Below are positions 22,660 to 35,305 of a stretch of DNA of 64,000 bases, piece by piece. Under the pieces are notes generated by a model. It made no database searches. It worked only from the letters and a program-made list of their open reading frames with translations, and was not told where the DNA came from. The DNA comes from Sphagnum compactum. Lineage: Eukaryota; Bryophyta; Sphagnopsida; Sphagnales. Numbering within the stretch: the first letter of the stretch is position 1; every line of letters begins with the position of its first letter. Where the stretch lies: the NCBI GenBank assembly GCA_965153455.1, contig OZ234497.1, positions 19,895,872 through 19,959,871 of the forward strand, read 5' to 3'. Position numbers and translations under genes: made by a program.

Positions 22660-25600
22660 TACTCACATAGAAATTCAAAGTGAAGATGTGGTTGTATCAA
22701 TATTTTGGGAATTATCGAAATGACACAGGAAACCTTAATTGGTAAAAGTTGTGGGTAGAAGGTAGATTATATTCTTGTGACTCTTGAAGAAATAGAACAA
22801 TGAATTTCTAATTGGATTTATCGTTTAGGAGTACTAGTTTTGTCTTCAATGAAATGTCGAAGATTTAGCAAATGAAAGCTAGAAGAAAAAGCAAGAGAAG
22901 GCTTTGAGGAGATTTGCGAATCTATTTGGCGTGTCTCCTCTGTTTGTTGTTCGGGTGTGTGAGACCTACAATTGAAGAGGTTTTTAAGCATGAAAAAGAG
23001 AAATGAAAAGCTTAATGTGTTGGAAGCATGTTTTCCTTTACAATAAGGAGGGACGTCAGGAATAACCACACTCTAAAAGAAAATAAAAGGGAAGAGATGA
23101 CACTTTTAAATAATGATGAAAGAAAAGAAATGTTGGAGGTGAGGCAAGATGAAATGTGAAACTTGAATAGTGATTTCTGGATTACTGAGATCGTTTGTTG
23201 ACAATTGTTGAATTGTAGTTCTTTAGACTTATTTGCTGGTTTAGTGGCCTGGTGGAGGTGTCAAAGCTTAGACCACTAGTCGCTGCACGTTGGTGTCATC
23301 TTGGATGTTTTTTGTGGAATTCTAATTGCTTATTTCCTTCCTCTTATAAAAAGTTTTGTGCAATGTTCATGTGACGAGAATGAAAATTTAGAAATTCAAA
23401 GGAAGTTCCAATTTTTTGTTCTGTGAACATCGTCATCTCAAGACGACGAACAAGAATGCTTTATGGTGAAAACTCCTACCTCTCTTGTAACTATGAGTGC
23501 AAAGAGTGGGGCTTCCATTTCGGGGATTTTGATGAAGGAGTACATTCAGAGGCCATTTCTATAATGTATTTGAAGAAACCTTAAATCTTAATACTTTCAA
23601 CTAATAATGTATAATTTGTTATTCTTAAATGTGTTTTTCTTTAATTTCTTGATCTTGATCATTTAAACCTTATACCCTATAGTTAGCAAACAACTTTGGG
23701 TTGAATGTTTCTGGTTCATAGAGTTTTTTTTGTGTCAAAAATTCGCTACTTAGCGACATGGCGAATTTAATTTTTAGAAAATCCCCAAAATAATCATTGC
23801 ATGTTTCTGATCATCCTTCAATAATTTTAGATAGAATAAAATGCAACGACAAAAAGATTTAGATTTTTGAATAATTATTTTTGAGTAATAAATGGGTATT
23901 TAATTCTACCAATTTACTTTTTAAACATACCTCTGAATTAATTAATGACTATTCAACATTTCATAACAAGTTATTTTTTAATGTATATTTAAATGAAATT
24001 TACATAAAAAACATCAATAGTCAGTTATTATGTAATCAATACTAAATTATCCGTGTTCATGAAGCCAAAGTCAATATTAAATTAAAAATAAAAAATTATT
24101 TTATTTATCACTCAAGGATACACTAATCTTTGATAAATAACTCAAAGGAAGTAAAATACTTATTAAATGGTTCATATTTGAAATATTTATTTAATGTTTC
24201 TAAAATTTAATGTATAAAGCTTAGATTTAGGGTCATGGATTAAAGATGAATTATAGGGTTTATTGTCGAAATTTGATTTATAGGGTTGAATAAATAATTA
24301 CATAATTTCCTTCTATTACTATGGTAATATTTCATGTCAGATTAAATTTCTTAAAAATAATTATTGCACTAATATGTCAAAATTCATAATTTAAATGAAA
24401 TTTGCATCCGGATCAACTACATCATCATAAACCTGTAAATTGTATGATATTTGTTTATTTATATGTAGTTTAAGTTGTATCTATGTATAGATGTATATGT
24501 ATATATGGATGTGTTGTTGTATTTGTTTGTATATATATGTATGTGAATGTGTGTGTGTTTGTTTGTGTTTTTTTTTGTTTATATGTATTAAAAAAATGTG
24601 TATTATAGGTCATCACATGTAGGTCATAGATATTTTGGTGCATGGTACATATGATAATTTTCAAGATAAGAATTTTTTAGCTATTTGTTTTTTGTGTGGA
24701 GGACTTTTTGTGCTTTTTGTGTGTGAGTGTGAGTGTAAGTTTTTATGTTGTTTCGTGTGGGTGCTTTCTATGTGTTTCGTGTGGATATTATGTTTGTATG
24801 TTTTTTTTAATTTTTTTCAATATAGTTCAAGTATGAATTTCAAACTGAAATATATAATCATAGTTTAATTAATTAGTTGGTTTCTATGTGTTTATATGTA
24901 TGTTTGTCTTCAACACAAAAAAATGGAATGCAATAGTATATACACTTTCTCTGTGTATACTCTTGCAATTCATTTTTATGTGTTGAAGGCATTTTACCCA
25001 ACCATGTCACAATTGTTTATGTTGTTGTAGGTAAATCATATTTTCATCATCAAACTACTCATCATCAACATGATCATAAGGTCATGATTTCAACATGTCC
25101 CCTTGAGAAGAAGTTAGTTCACAACTTTGAAGTTTTTCCTTTCAAAACTTGATATCATATAGCACTAGACTTATTATACAATGTGTGTCGCATTTTAGTT
25201 TTCAAATTAGATCTTGTTCTTGTTGCAATAAATCATGATCAACAATCCTACATATTATTGTTTTTGAACTTTATTTTTTGCTTCATGAATAAATTTGAGC
25301 ACATACCCATAAGGCTAAATTTTGTTCTATTTTTTTTAGCTTTTCCTTTTGGTGCTAGTGTCCACTAAGTGGTCAAGTTATTGCTTGGATTTTTGGATTT
25401 TTCTAAAGTCTTAAATTAATTAAATATGTGTTATCTCCCTCCCACTTTAGGAATAGGCATAATATATTGACGTTTTTTGTCTAGGAAGGATAGTCATATG
25501 TAAAATGAAACATTAAGGTGGCTCCATTTGAAAAATAAAAGGTTTATGATGAGGTGGTAGTTGAATAAATAGCTCCATATTTTTTAATGTCCTCCACACG

Positions 25601-26940
25601 TGGCTGTTTGTTTTGCACAAAATATGGAATAGAAGAGGCATATCAAAATGTATATGCAATTTTTTTTGAATTGGACATGTTTGTAAATATATCTATTAAT
25701 TAACATTACTTTTCATGATGGGCGAAAGCACATTAGGGTGTCACAATTTTGATGGATTAAAATCCCTTTTCAAAGTCCTTTTCTAGTGTAGTTGAAAATT
25801 GGCTTAAAATATGACTATTTAAATGATATTGAAAATAACATTTTTTCCCATTTCCAATTTCAAATCATGATGTTATAAGACATAAAAAATATCACAAAAG
25901 ATTTTTTTTTTAAATGTTTAAAAAGGCATTTTTAAAATTTTCAATTTTTAGGATTTAAAAAAGTCCATAACACAATAAATCAAAATCACATTCCAGTCAT
26001 TCAATGGATCTTTAATTTCTTAAACATAATTCTAGTATCCCAAATTTTCAAACTTATAAGATGAACACATTGTAAGATAAAAATCCATATCCATGAGTTT
26101 TGTAGGTGTGACAAAAAGTGTGAGCGAAATTCAAAAGTCCATTACTTATTGATTGTCCATGATTTTGATTTGATTTTTTCATTCTTGGAAGGTTGATTAT
26201 GATAGCTTTAGGTAAGTGAGTCCCTTTTTTATTATTTTAATGAATTTTATTTTTATTTGTTTTCTTTTATTTAAGAAATACAAAAAAACCTATCATTATG
26301 ACATCCATATAAGGTCACCGTAGTCTGCAAACACCCTAATATGAAAATGTGGTGGGTTGACTAAAATCATAATTTGTAAAGTTATGGAAGTGAAAATTCT
26401 TTGCTACAACTATATTTAAAAACCACATGTTTAAAATAGGTTTGTGTATATTCATCAAAATCAAGCAGATGTCACTACTTACAAAGTAGATTGAAATTCA
26501 AGCACAAGTAGATCAAATATTGGATCTATCTTGTTTTTAAGTCAATGACATGCTAAATATACTAATGGACATTGAATTTTTTCATAATAAAGTCAAAATA
26601 TATTTAACATTTAATATAGAAATAGGAATGAACACAATATTAACTTGTTAGTTTTGTTCCTACTTGCCATCTATTTTTATTGAACTAAAGTTTTTCAAAT
26701 TTTATATTCAATTCATAAAACTTAATGGAAGCATGGAGGCTTCCATAATAAAACTTAAAAATTTTGAACCAAGGTTTTTATGTTTATGTTGAATAACCAT
26801 TATATTTAAAATTTAGATTTGGGTTGATGTACTTTTTGGTCCACTTTACCATGCTTGGACCCAAATATATTGAGTTAATTTCAAATATTGAACATTTTAA
26901 CATGACTTACAATTGGCCTATAACGTATCAAAGTTTCAAA
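22660..26940. other. AT-rich intergenic DNA
   Basis: No gene recognised. The stretch near 23380-23560 is slightly less AT-rich and may be a decayed exon, but its frame is broken repeatedly. 24480-24620 is rich in TATG/TGTG microsatellite-like sequence. Short ORFs here are AT-driven. Confidence 0.5.
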
Positions 26941-26949
26941 TGAAATACT

Positions 26950-28430
26950 AAGGTTTAAGGTTTAAGGTTTAAGGTTTTGACTTTTAAGCATTTAGGGTTT
27001 AAAGAATATTAATAAATTCATAAACCGACCAAATTATATGCAAAGTTTATTGTTTAGGGTAATGGTTTGAGCCTAGGGTAACTAGTTTAGGGCTTAGGGT
27101 TTAGGTTTTTGAGTCTAGGGTCCAGGGTTTTGAGTTAAAGGTTTAAAATTTAAGCATTAGAATTGATTAGTAGCATTTAAGGTTTAGGGTTTTGAGTATA
27201 AGGTTTAAGGTTTTGAATTCAAGGTTTAGGGTTTTGAATATAAGGTTTAGGTTTTTGAATTTAGGGTTTAGGGTTTTAAGTTTAGGATTTAAGGTTTTTA
27301 GTTCAAGGTTTAGGCTTTTGAGTCTAGGGTTTACGATTTGAGCTTTAGAATTGATTATTAGCATTTAGGGTTTAAAAGTAGGGGTTTAGGGTTTTGAGGT
27401 TAATGTTTGGAGGTTTATGATTTATAATTTGGAGGTTTTGAATCTAAGGTTTAAGGTTTAAAATTCAAGGTTAAAAGTCTAAAATTCAAAGTTCCATGTT
27501 GGAATTTGGAGGTTTTGATTTTAGGGTTTTGGGTTTAAGTTTTAAACTTTAGGGTTTAAATTTAAAAATTGATTACTAGCATTTAAAATATTTTTTATTC
27601 CTGACATATTTTCAGAAAAACCAACATTGAACAATGAATCAAATAGATGGGAATGTCATAGATTTCAATATGGTGATTTAGGGTTTAGGTTATAGGGTTT
27701 AACACTTTGATATATAGGGTTTATAGTTTTCATGCATAGGGTCTAGGGTTTTGATTTAGGGTTTAGGGTATAGGGTTTAATGTTTTGATGTATAGGGCTC
27801 AAGGTTTTGATACATAGGGTTTAAGGTTTTGAATATAAGGTTTAACATTTTGATGTATAAGGTTTAGGGTTTTGATGCATAGGTTTTAGGGTTTAAGGTA
27901 TTGATTATTATGATTATGGTGATAGTAAACTTTGTAGCCTTTAGGTGTGGTTTGGTTTGGTCTATAATTAAAAGAAAAACAAGAATCATAATTTACATGT
28001 AATTAAAACAAACAGATGAAAGTTTAAAAAATAATTATGATGATAATTTCAATAGCCATGAAACCACAAAAAAATATGTTTTAGAACTTTAATAAATTCA
28101 TAGACCCACTAAATTATATGTAAATTTTATTGTTTAAGGTAATGGATTGAACCTAAGGTAACTGGTTTAGGGTTTAGGTTTTTGAATCTAAGGTTTAAGG
28201 CTTAAAGTTTAAGGTTTAAAATTTAAGCATTAGAATTGATTAATATTATTTAGGGTTTAGGGTTTTGAGTCTAGGGTTTGGTTTTTGAATATAGAGTTTT
28301 GGGTTTGGAGTCTAGGGTTTTGAGTATAGGGTTTAGGGTTTTGAATCTACGCTTTTGAGTATACGGTTTAAGGTTTAGGGTTTAGAAATGATTACTAGCA
28401 TTTAGGGTTTAGGGTTTACTTTCAATTTTT
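26950..28430. repeat. Interstitial telomere-like (TTTAGGG-derived) repeat block
   Basis: Dozens of copies and near-copies of 'ggtttagggtttt' occur, usually joined by 'gagtcta' or 'gaatcta' linkers in units of roughly 18-22 bp. The plant telomere motif is TTTAGGG, so this is a degenerate interstitial telomeric-type repeat. A 190-bp section near 27010-27200 ('aataaattcata...', '...gcattagaattgatta') recurs near 28090-28280, so the block also contains a larger internal duplication, about 1.08 kb apart. A smaller outlier sits at about 29160-29345. Confidence 0.85.
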
Positions 28431-29470
28431 ATTATCTTTTATTCATAATGAATGTAATCACACCAACATGTACCATTATTAATTGTAATCACTATTTACT
28501 TTTTGTGATTTGAAATGGCAAATTAAATTGCATTGAAGTTTTGGGATATACTTAATTAAAATAAAATCCATGAATATAGCATGAAAAAATATGAAATTTA
28601 AAAAGTAAACTTAATGATTAAAAATCCCCAAATGTACATTTGAAATAATGTAGACTATGCTATTTGCAATGTAAAAAGAATTCACTAAGACTTGTTCCTA
28701 CATTTTATTAATAAGTTTTAGTATCTACTTACCAATTTATTTTGAATTAATTTTGAATAAAAACCTTAACACAATAGTAAATTAAAATTTTCTTCATGGC
28801 TTATAAATGATATTATACCATGCATATATACCTCATTTCAAATTGAACCAATATTTTTGATTAAGCATGATAATCCAAATGATCATTTGAAGTAGATTGT
28901 ATATTAATGCCCATCAAACATCTTTTAATTTTTTTTTCTTAAAATATGAAATAGTATATGATTTTTTTTCAATTTCCTCCACACTTATGACTAGTTAGCT
29001 AAATTAGTCCATGTGATATTTTTTTCAGTTGAATTTTTCATAGCATCCAATAGGTACACTTAATTGAACATAAAACGTTAAAATCATTTCAATCATTTGT
29101 TTATTTTTTTGTTTATTTAGTATATTATGATCCATATTACAATTCAAGAAACTTAAGATAGGTACTTAAGGGTATAGGGTTTAATGTTTAATATTATTAT
29201 TTAAAAAATGTGTTTATTTCTTTAAATTTATATTTTATTTTGGAAATATTTGAAAGTTCAGATGAAAAGGATGAAATTGATGCCACAACATGGATGAGAA
29301 GAATCATGAAATAGTTGCCACCATAAAACTTTTAGGGTCTAGGGTTTATGTCAATACATTTCCTAGGTCTTATTTTGTCTTCATTTGTGTGTTTATTCTT
29401 TCATGTTTAGCTCTTCTTTCTCACGTTTTTCCCTTACATCATAATTGTTTCCACTCTCATTTCAAAGAAT

Positions 29471-29780
29471 TGTTGAGATTTTAAGCTCAACTAGTTAGGC
29501 TTCATTAGTTACTAGAGTAGGAAAGTAATTAAGTTACTTTCACAAGGTTGAATTACTTTCTTTACTTATATTAGTTTGGTTATTTGTGGTTTGATCTTTT
29601 AGTTAAATGTCGTTGTTGATGGTTTGGCTTTCTTTTCTTCTTGCACAAGTTTGTGTATTTCATGTGACAAGAATCTTGAGGAGTTTTTTATGTTATGTCC
29701 CATGTTATGAGCATCATGTTTTAGTTTACTTTCAATAAAGATTTATGTTTGCACTTGAGTAGATCTGCTAGTTGTTAACA
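29471..29780 (+). repeat. 5' LTR of the copia element
   Basis: Starts TGTTGAGATTTTAAGC and ends GTTAACA, with the usual TG...CA termini. A polyadenylation-like 'caataaag' lies near 29742. It aligns with the 3' LTR over its whole length with scattered substitutions and a few small indels. Confidence 0.93.
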
Positions 29781-29797
29781 TGGTATCAAAGTTTAGG
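29781..29797 (+). other. Primer-binding site (initiator tRNA-Met type)
   Basis: The sequence directly after the LTR begins TGGTATCAAAG, matching the usual plant copia primer site TGGTATCAGAGC (initiator tRNA-Met 3' end) except for one base. Confidence 0.88.
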
Positions 29798-30690
29798 TTG
29801 TTTGGTGAGAAAGTTGAAAGAGATTTAGAGCTAAAAAGTCTTTAGAATTAGAGCTTGAAAGTTTCTAGTAATATCATAGGAGTTTGTCAAGTGCAAAAGA
29901 TAAACAGGGAAAAGAAAGAATGTGAAGAGAAAGAAAAGAAAAGAAAAGAGGTGAAAGGAGATCAACATATCAAGGGTTGTGAAAGTCAGATCCTTAAATC
30001 TAGATCTAGATTTACTGTGAAAAGATCTTGGAATGAAACTTGAAGAGATTGAAGACTATGAAATGCTTTTATTCTCAAAATTTCAAAAGAAAAGGATATG
30101 TTTTGTGAGAGTTACGAGCTTTTGAAAATTCTGTATCAAATCTGGGTTTTTGGTCATATCTCCTTTGTTTGAACATTTTTGGATCTGTTGCTTTGGGATG
30201 TTATAGATCATAAAGAATTTTATATGTGAGAGAAATTTCATGTCATTTGGATATGTACTGAGAGATATCCAAGTATCTAAAGTTTCAATTTCAATTTTGA
30301 AATCAGTTTCGTTTAAAAGTGATAATTCTTTGTGATCATCATCAATAGAGCTGATATTTTGAGCCAATATAAAACATATATATTTAATGTGTCTCCCAAA
30401 TCTCAAGGAATTTGGAGTTGTTGAGAGCGAGTTGTAAGTCATTTTGTGTTCAGGTCCTAGTTTGAGGTGATTCAAGGAAGTAGCAAGATCTCTCATTTTA
30501 TGATATTAAATGAACTGAAATTTTGAGAGATGGTAGTAGACATAGTTTTTCCTCAAAATTTTAGATCGATCCAAGGTCATATGTGAACAATGTAACTTTG
30601 CAAAATTGTTGTGATAGACATTTACATTGAGAAAACATTAAAACAAATTTTGAAGTGGAGCAAATACAACTTGGGAGAACTTGAAGGAAG
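29798..30690 (+). other. Copia leader region, non-coding
   Basis: Between the primer site and the gag segments lies about 0.9 kb without a conserved frame. It contains a short (GAAAA)n run at 29932-29953 and AT-rich sequence. A 137-codon minus-strand frame at 30083-30496 matches nothing I know and is probably chance. Confidence 0.5.
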
Positions 30691-31098
30691 GAGTTTGAAG
30701 ATCACCTTTATAGAATAGTCATTTATGCTCATCTTGTTTTTCTGTAGATTATGCAACTCTTGCTTGAACTGCATTTTGTGGGCTTGTGTATTAGTGCATC
30801 TTCACCAATGTATCCCAAACTTGTTTGGGTGATTTTGCATTTTGAATATGCACAATCATGGAATCGAACACATTCATAGAAAGCTTATACAAGACTTTCC
30901 TAGCTTTTCATGCCAAGTTTTATTGGCTTGAATTTGTTGTTGTGAGGGGTTTTCCGGGAGAGGAGGTTCATTTTCATCACCAGTTATGAACTCCCAATAG
31001 CCTTTCCCCATCAAAAAATTCACAATCCTAAATTTTCACACTTGGAAATTGTTCTTGTCTAATTTTTCAATTGTAATTTGAGAAAGACCGTCCACCAT
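30690..31098 (-). pseudogene. Inverted 5' half of copia gag
   Basis: Read on the minus strand from an ATG at 31098, the sequence gives a copia gag N-terminus (MVDGLSQITIEKLDKNNFQV, then MGKGYWEFI, PSQQQIQANK and VFDSMIVHIQNAKSPKQVW), followed after one frameshift by QFKQELHNLQ and MSINDYSIKV. Two in-frame stops are present. It stops near the residue where the plus-strand gag fragment at 31369 begins, so the two are halves of one gene with the first half flipped. Confidence 0.85.
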
Positions 31099-31368
31099 CT
31101 TTCAAGGCAACACTCAATGTCTTTTTGAGGTTTCACTAATGATTTTACTTCTTTCCTTGGGTTTCTAGGATTAGGATTAGGGTTTTCCTTCTTTAGGTTT
31201 CTAGGATTAAAGTTAGGGTTAAGGTTGAATAAGATGGACCTTGCACATATATGTATGTTTTGAGTATTATATGAAATTCTATACTATACATAGGTTTTAC
31301 GTATATGTACATATCTTGTATAAAATTTTGTATGGTATTAAGTACATGATTACATACCAAGCTTTTGT

Positions 31369-31860
31369 ATGAAGGCTTTGCTAATGTATTTGTGCTTCCC
31401 AGATGCTCTTGCATTTTTAAAAGCCCTTGTAGATGATGAAGATCTAGTGGCCATGACCTTGAATGGACTTGGAAAATACTATAGCCAGTTCTGTACTTCA
31501 ATTGCAGTTCGAAAAACATTTCCTGATTTCCAAGACTTGATAACCCTACTTATAAATGAAGATATGAGAATTGTTGGTATTTCATCCAATGGAGGATCAC
31601 AAGAGAGTGCCTTCTATTCAAATACTAATAGAGGTAGAGGTAGAGGTAGAGGTGGTAAAACTTCATTTCGAGGTTGACACGGAAGCTCGCACGATGGACA
31701 TCATCAACATGAAAATCAACTTCATGGAGGTGGACGAAGAAACTTTAGAGAAAGAGGAAGTCGTGGAGGTCGTGGTGGAAATCATCAAGGTCAATAACCA
31801 AATAGCGACCCAAACTACTACTACTGCAGGAAACCTGGGCACATGGCAAAGAACTATTAT
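31369..31860 (+). pseudogene. 3' half of copia gag with degenerate zinc knuckle
   Basis: The frame 31369-31677 carries the capsid C-terminal phrase VDDEDLVAMTLNGLG-YYSQF and a Gly-Arg rich tail, the typical copia gag order. After a frameshift, a zinc-knuckle relic sits at 31813-31860 (YYYCRKPGHMAKNYY), in which the first and last metal-binding Cys have become Tyr. Nucleocapsid function is therefore lost. Confidence 0.8.
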
Positions 31861-31998
31861 CAAAGGGAACATGATGCACGAAATGGAAAGTTATAACAAG
31901 GGAATTATGCATCAACTAGCAATCAAGGTGATGAGCAACTATTTGTGATGTAGCACATGGCAAATTCATTGATAGGAGGTGTATCATATAACAATGTT

Positions 31999-34889
31999 TG
32001 GTATGTGGATTCTGGAGCTTCAAACCACATGACGAGTCATGGAGAATGGTTTAGAGACACAAGGGATTTGAAAACACCAGGGTTTGTGGAAATTAGTGAT
32101 GACACTACACATCCCATCACATAAATTGGCAAGGTGCCATTGTCCATGCAAGATGGGCAAACAAAGTTCTTGAAAGATGTACTTTATGTTCCAACCATAA
32201 CAAAAGATTTAGTCTCGGTAGGCTAGATGGTGGAACAAGGTTTACAAGTGACATTCAACCTTAATGGATGCTTTGTGGAAGACATGAAAAACCAAGGCAA
32301 ATTGATTGCAAAAGGGGAAAGGAATGGACAAATGTTCACCTTGGATGTGAACATGCCTAAGGTGAATTCCATGTTATTCACACATGGAAAAGGAGCTGGA
32401 GGCATTGGAATTTGGCACAAGCGGGTTGGCCATGTTAATCTCCAACGTCTTAAGTTGATGGAGAAACGAAATTTTGTTGAAGGTCTTCCCAAGTTTGGAA
32501 CAAAAGAGGTGATGTCATAAGTTTGTGAAGCATGCCAATTGGGGAAACAAGCTAGGCACCCATTCCCAGCTCAAACAACTCATGTTAGTTCCAAACCTTT
32601 GGAAATGATCCATTCAGATGTGTGGACCACAAAGACAAAATCCATTGGAAGATGCAGGTACTACGTGAGTTTCATTGATGACCACACAAGGAAGGTGTGC
32701 GTCTACTTCATGAAACACAAAGGTGAAGTGTTTCAACATTTTTTGAATTTCAAAGCAATGGTGGAGAAGGAGAAGGGTGTGAGCATCAAATGCCTAAGGT
32801 GCGATGGAGGGGGAGAATATTTTTCAAATGAATTCAATGAATATTTGAAGGAACATGGAATTCAAAGGAAATACTCATGTAGTTATTCCCCATAGCAGAA
32901 TGGAATTGCTGAAAGGAAGAACAAGCACATTGTTGAATGAGAAGAATTTACCAAATTACTTTTGGGCTGAAGCAGTAGCAATTGTAGTCTATATCATGAA
33001 TCGAACACCCACAGTGGCAATTCATGGCATCACACCCGAAGAAAAATTCATAGGCAAGAAACCAAATGTTTCACACCTTAAAGTCTGGTTACATTGCATA
33101 CATGCATGTTCCTGACAAGAAGAGATCAAAACTAGACCCAAAAGCTAATAAGTGTATTTTCATTGGATATTCCTTAGAACAAAAAGGATATAGATGCTTC
33201 AACCCTTCCACTTGAAGGTTGCAAGTGAGTAGAGATGTTGTGTTTGATGAGATGGTTAGTTGGTACTCACCACTGAAGATAGCATAAAATGGAGAGGCTA
33301 GAAATGGTGATGTTTCATCAAATGTGGAATAAGAATTTCCATGGAAAGGAAGATTAAGATCTTCAAACATTGTACATGGTAGTTCTCAAACATCATCTAA
33401 GAATTCTGATGTAGATGCTGAATCAAATGATTCAGAGAAGAGTGTGGGTGAAGAATCAAGAGTCCCTTCAATTACTACTCCCGGAGCTCAGATGGCCAAG
33501 AAAGCTTTGAAAACACCTAACAACAATAATGGAGTACAAAGATCCACACGAATCAAGTACCCTGTACAAAGACTCACATATGATGGCTTTGTAGTCAAAC
33601 ACAATGCAGATGGATCTATGAACAGATACAAAGCAAGATTCGTTGCCAAAAGTTATGCCCAAACTTATGGCATAGACTATGAGGAGACCTATAGTCCAGT
33701 TGCGAAAATGACAACTATAAGAGCAGTCATTGTTATGGCAGTAGGGAAAAAATGTTCTTTACATCAAATGGATGTAAAGAATGTTTTTCTTCATGGAGAT
33801 TTATAGGAAGAAGTGTACATGGAACAACCACTAGGTTATGTGGACCAAACACATCCTAATTTGGTTTGTAGGTTGAAGAAAGCTTTATATGGCTTGAAGC
33901 AAGCACCTAGAGCTTGATCAAACAAGATAGGTTAATATCTTGTCACAAGTGGATTTCAAACATCCAATGCAAATTTTTCACTATATGTGAAAAAGATAGA
34001 TTGTGGGATTGTAGTCATAGTCATCTATGTTGATGACTTGATTATCACAAGAGATAGTGATGCAAACATTTCTGATTTGAAGAAGCTTTTGAAGCAAAAG
34101 TTTGAGATGAAGGATTTGGGAGAGTTGCGTTACTTCCTTGGCATTGAAGTAATCCAGTTCCCTAAAGGGATATGGTTATTACAAAGGCAATATGCCTTGC
34201 ACAAATTGTCTGAATATGGGATGACAGGTTACAAACCCATTTCAATTCCATTGGAACAAAATGTGAAGTTAAGTGCAGATGAAGGAGACTTTGTGGAGGA
34301 TGCCATTATGTACAGACGCATAATGGGGAGTTTGATTTACATGACCATCACAAGGCAAAATTTGAGTTATGTAGTTGGAGTGGTGAGTCAATTCATGCAA
34401 ACACCACGAAAGCCACATTTGGATGCAGTGAGGCGCATACTAAGGTACATAAAACATACTTTGCAATGTGGAATTTTTTTTTAAGCTAAGAGCCAATTAC
34501 AAATACATGGATACATGGATGCTAATTGGGCTGGCAATGTTTCAAATAAAAGATGAACCAATGGTTTCATGTTTTCTTTTGGAAGTGGTGCTGTTAGTTG
34601 GAGCAGTAAGAAACAACCAATAGTTGCACTATCAAGCACAGAGGCAGAATATAGAGGTGCAGCAATTGCTGCATGTGAAGTAGTTTGGTTACAAAAACTA
34701 CTCTCAGATTTGGGACAGTTAGTGGGTGCTCCTGTTGTCATTTATTGTAATAACATTAGTAGCATATTACTTGCTAACAACCCAGTCTATCATGCTAGGA
34801 CAAAGCACATTGACGTGCACTACCACTTTATGAGAGAAAAAATACTAGCAATAGAAATTAACCTTATTCGTGTCAGTACTGAAGATTAA
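31999..34889 (+). pseudogene. Copia pol remnant: protease, integrase, reverse transcriptase, RNase H
   Basis: Protease active site DSGAS at 32008-32022 (in WYVDSGASNHM). GAG-pre-integrase HKRVGHVNLQRL near 32420, then CEACQLGKQ. Integrase core phrases IHSDVWT (near 32610), FIDDHTRK and DGGGEYFSNEF. Reverse transcriptase from about 33600 (YKARFVAKSYAQ, QMDVKNVFLHGDL), with YVDD at 34026-34037 and QKFEMKDLGELRYFLGIEV after it. RNase H from about 34490 (STEAEYRG, ARTKHIDVHYHF). Stops at 32518, 32893, 33804 and near 33916 and a frameshift near 32930 break the frame. Several stops are TAG or TGA at Gln or Arg positions, as expected from C-to-T decay. Confidence 0.9.
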
Positions 34890-34972
34890 GTTATTGACAT
34901 TTTCACAAAGGCTTTAGGTACAGACAAGCTAAGGAAGTTTAGAAAAATGTTTGGTGTACTAGAAGTGGATTT

Positions 34973-34987
34973 GGGCTTGAGGGGGAG
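34973..34987 (+). other. Polypurine tract
   Basis: The purine run gagggggag directly precedes the 3' LTR, the normal site of plus-strand priming in LTR elements. Confidence 0.85.
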
Positions 34988-35300
34988 TGTTGAGAATTTA
35001 AGCTCAACTATTTAGGCTTTATTAGTTATTGGAGTAGGAAAGTAACTAGGTTACTTTCACAAGGTTGAATTACTTTCTTTACTTATATTAGTTTGGTTAT
35101 TTGTGGTTTGGTCTTTTAGTTAAATACCTTGTTGTTGATGGTTTGGCTCTCTTTTCTTCATTGCACAAGTTTATGTATTTCATGTGACAAGAACCTTGAG
35201 GAGTTCTTGATGTTATGTTCCATGTTATGAGCATCATGTTTTAGTTTCCTTTCAATAAAGATTTATGTTTGCACTTGAGTAGATTTCCTATTTATTAACA
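34988..35300 (+). repeat. 3' LTR of the copia element
   Basis: Starts TGTTGAGAATTTAAGC and ends TATTAACA. It pairs with the 5' LTR in the same orientation. The next five bases (ggaat) are the downstream target duplication. Confidence 0.93.
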
Positions 35301-35305
35301 GGAAT

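Larger units (their letters stand above)
29466..35305 (+). mobile_element. Ty1/copia LTR retrotransposon, nearly complete but decayed and internally inverted
   Basis: Two direct LTRs (29471-29780 and 34988-35300, each TGTTGAG...TTAACA) flank PBS, gag, protease, integrase, reverse transcriptase, RNase H and a polypurine tract, in copia order (integrase before RT). Flanking pentanucleotides agaat (29466-29470) and ggaat (35301-35305) form a 5-bp target duplication with one mismatch. The LTRs are by eye more than 90% identical, so the insertion is not very recent. The pol frame has many stops and at least two frameshifts. The gag 5' half is inverted (separate entry). The element cannot be autonomous as read. 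Confidence 0.93.

Noticed and set aside
30083-30496. 137-codon minus-strand frame in the copia leader
   Set aside because: No motif, unlike the true inverted gag segment further right. Probably chance.
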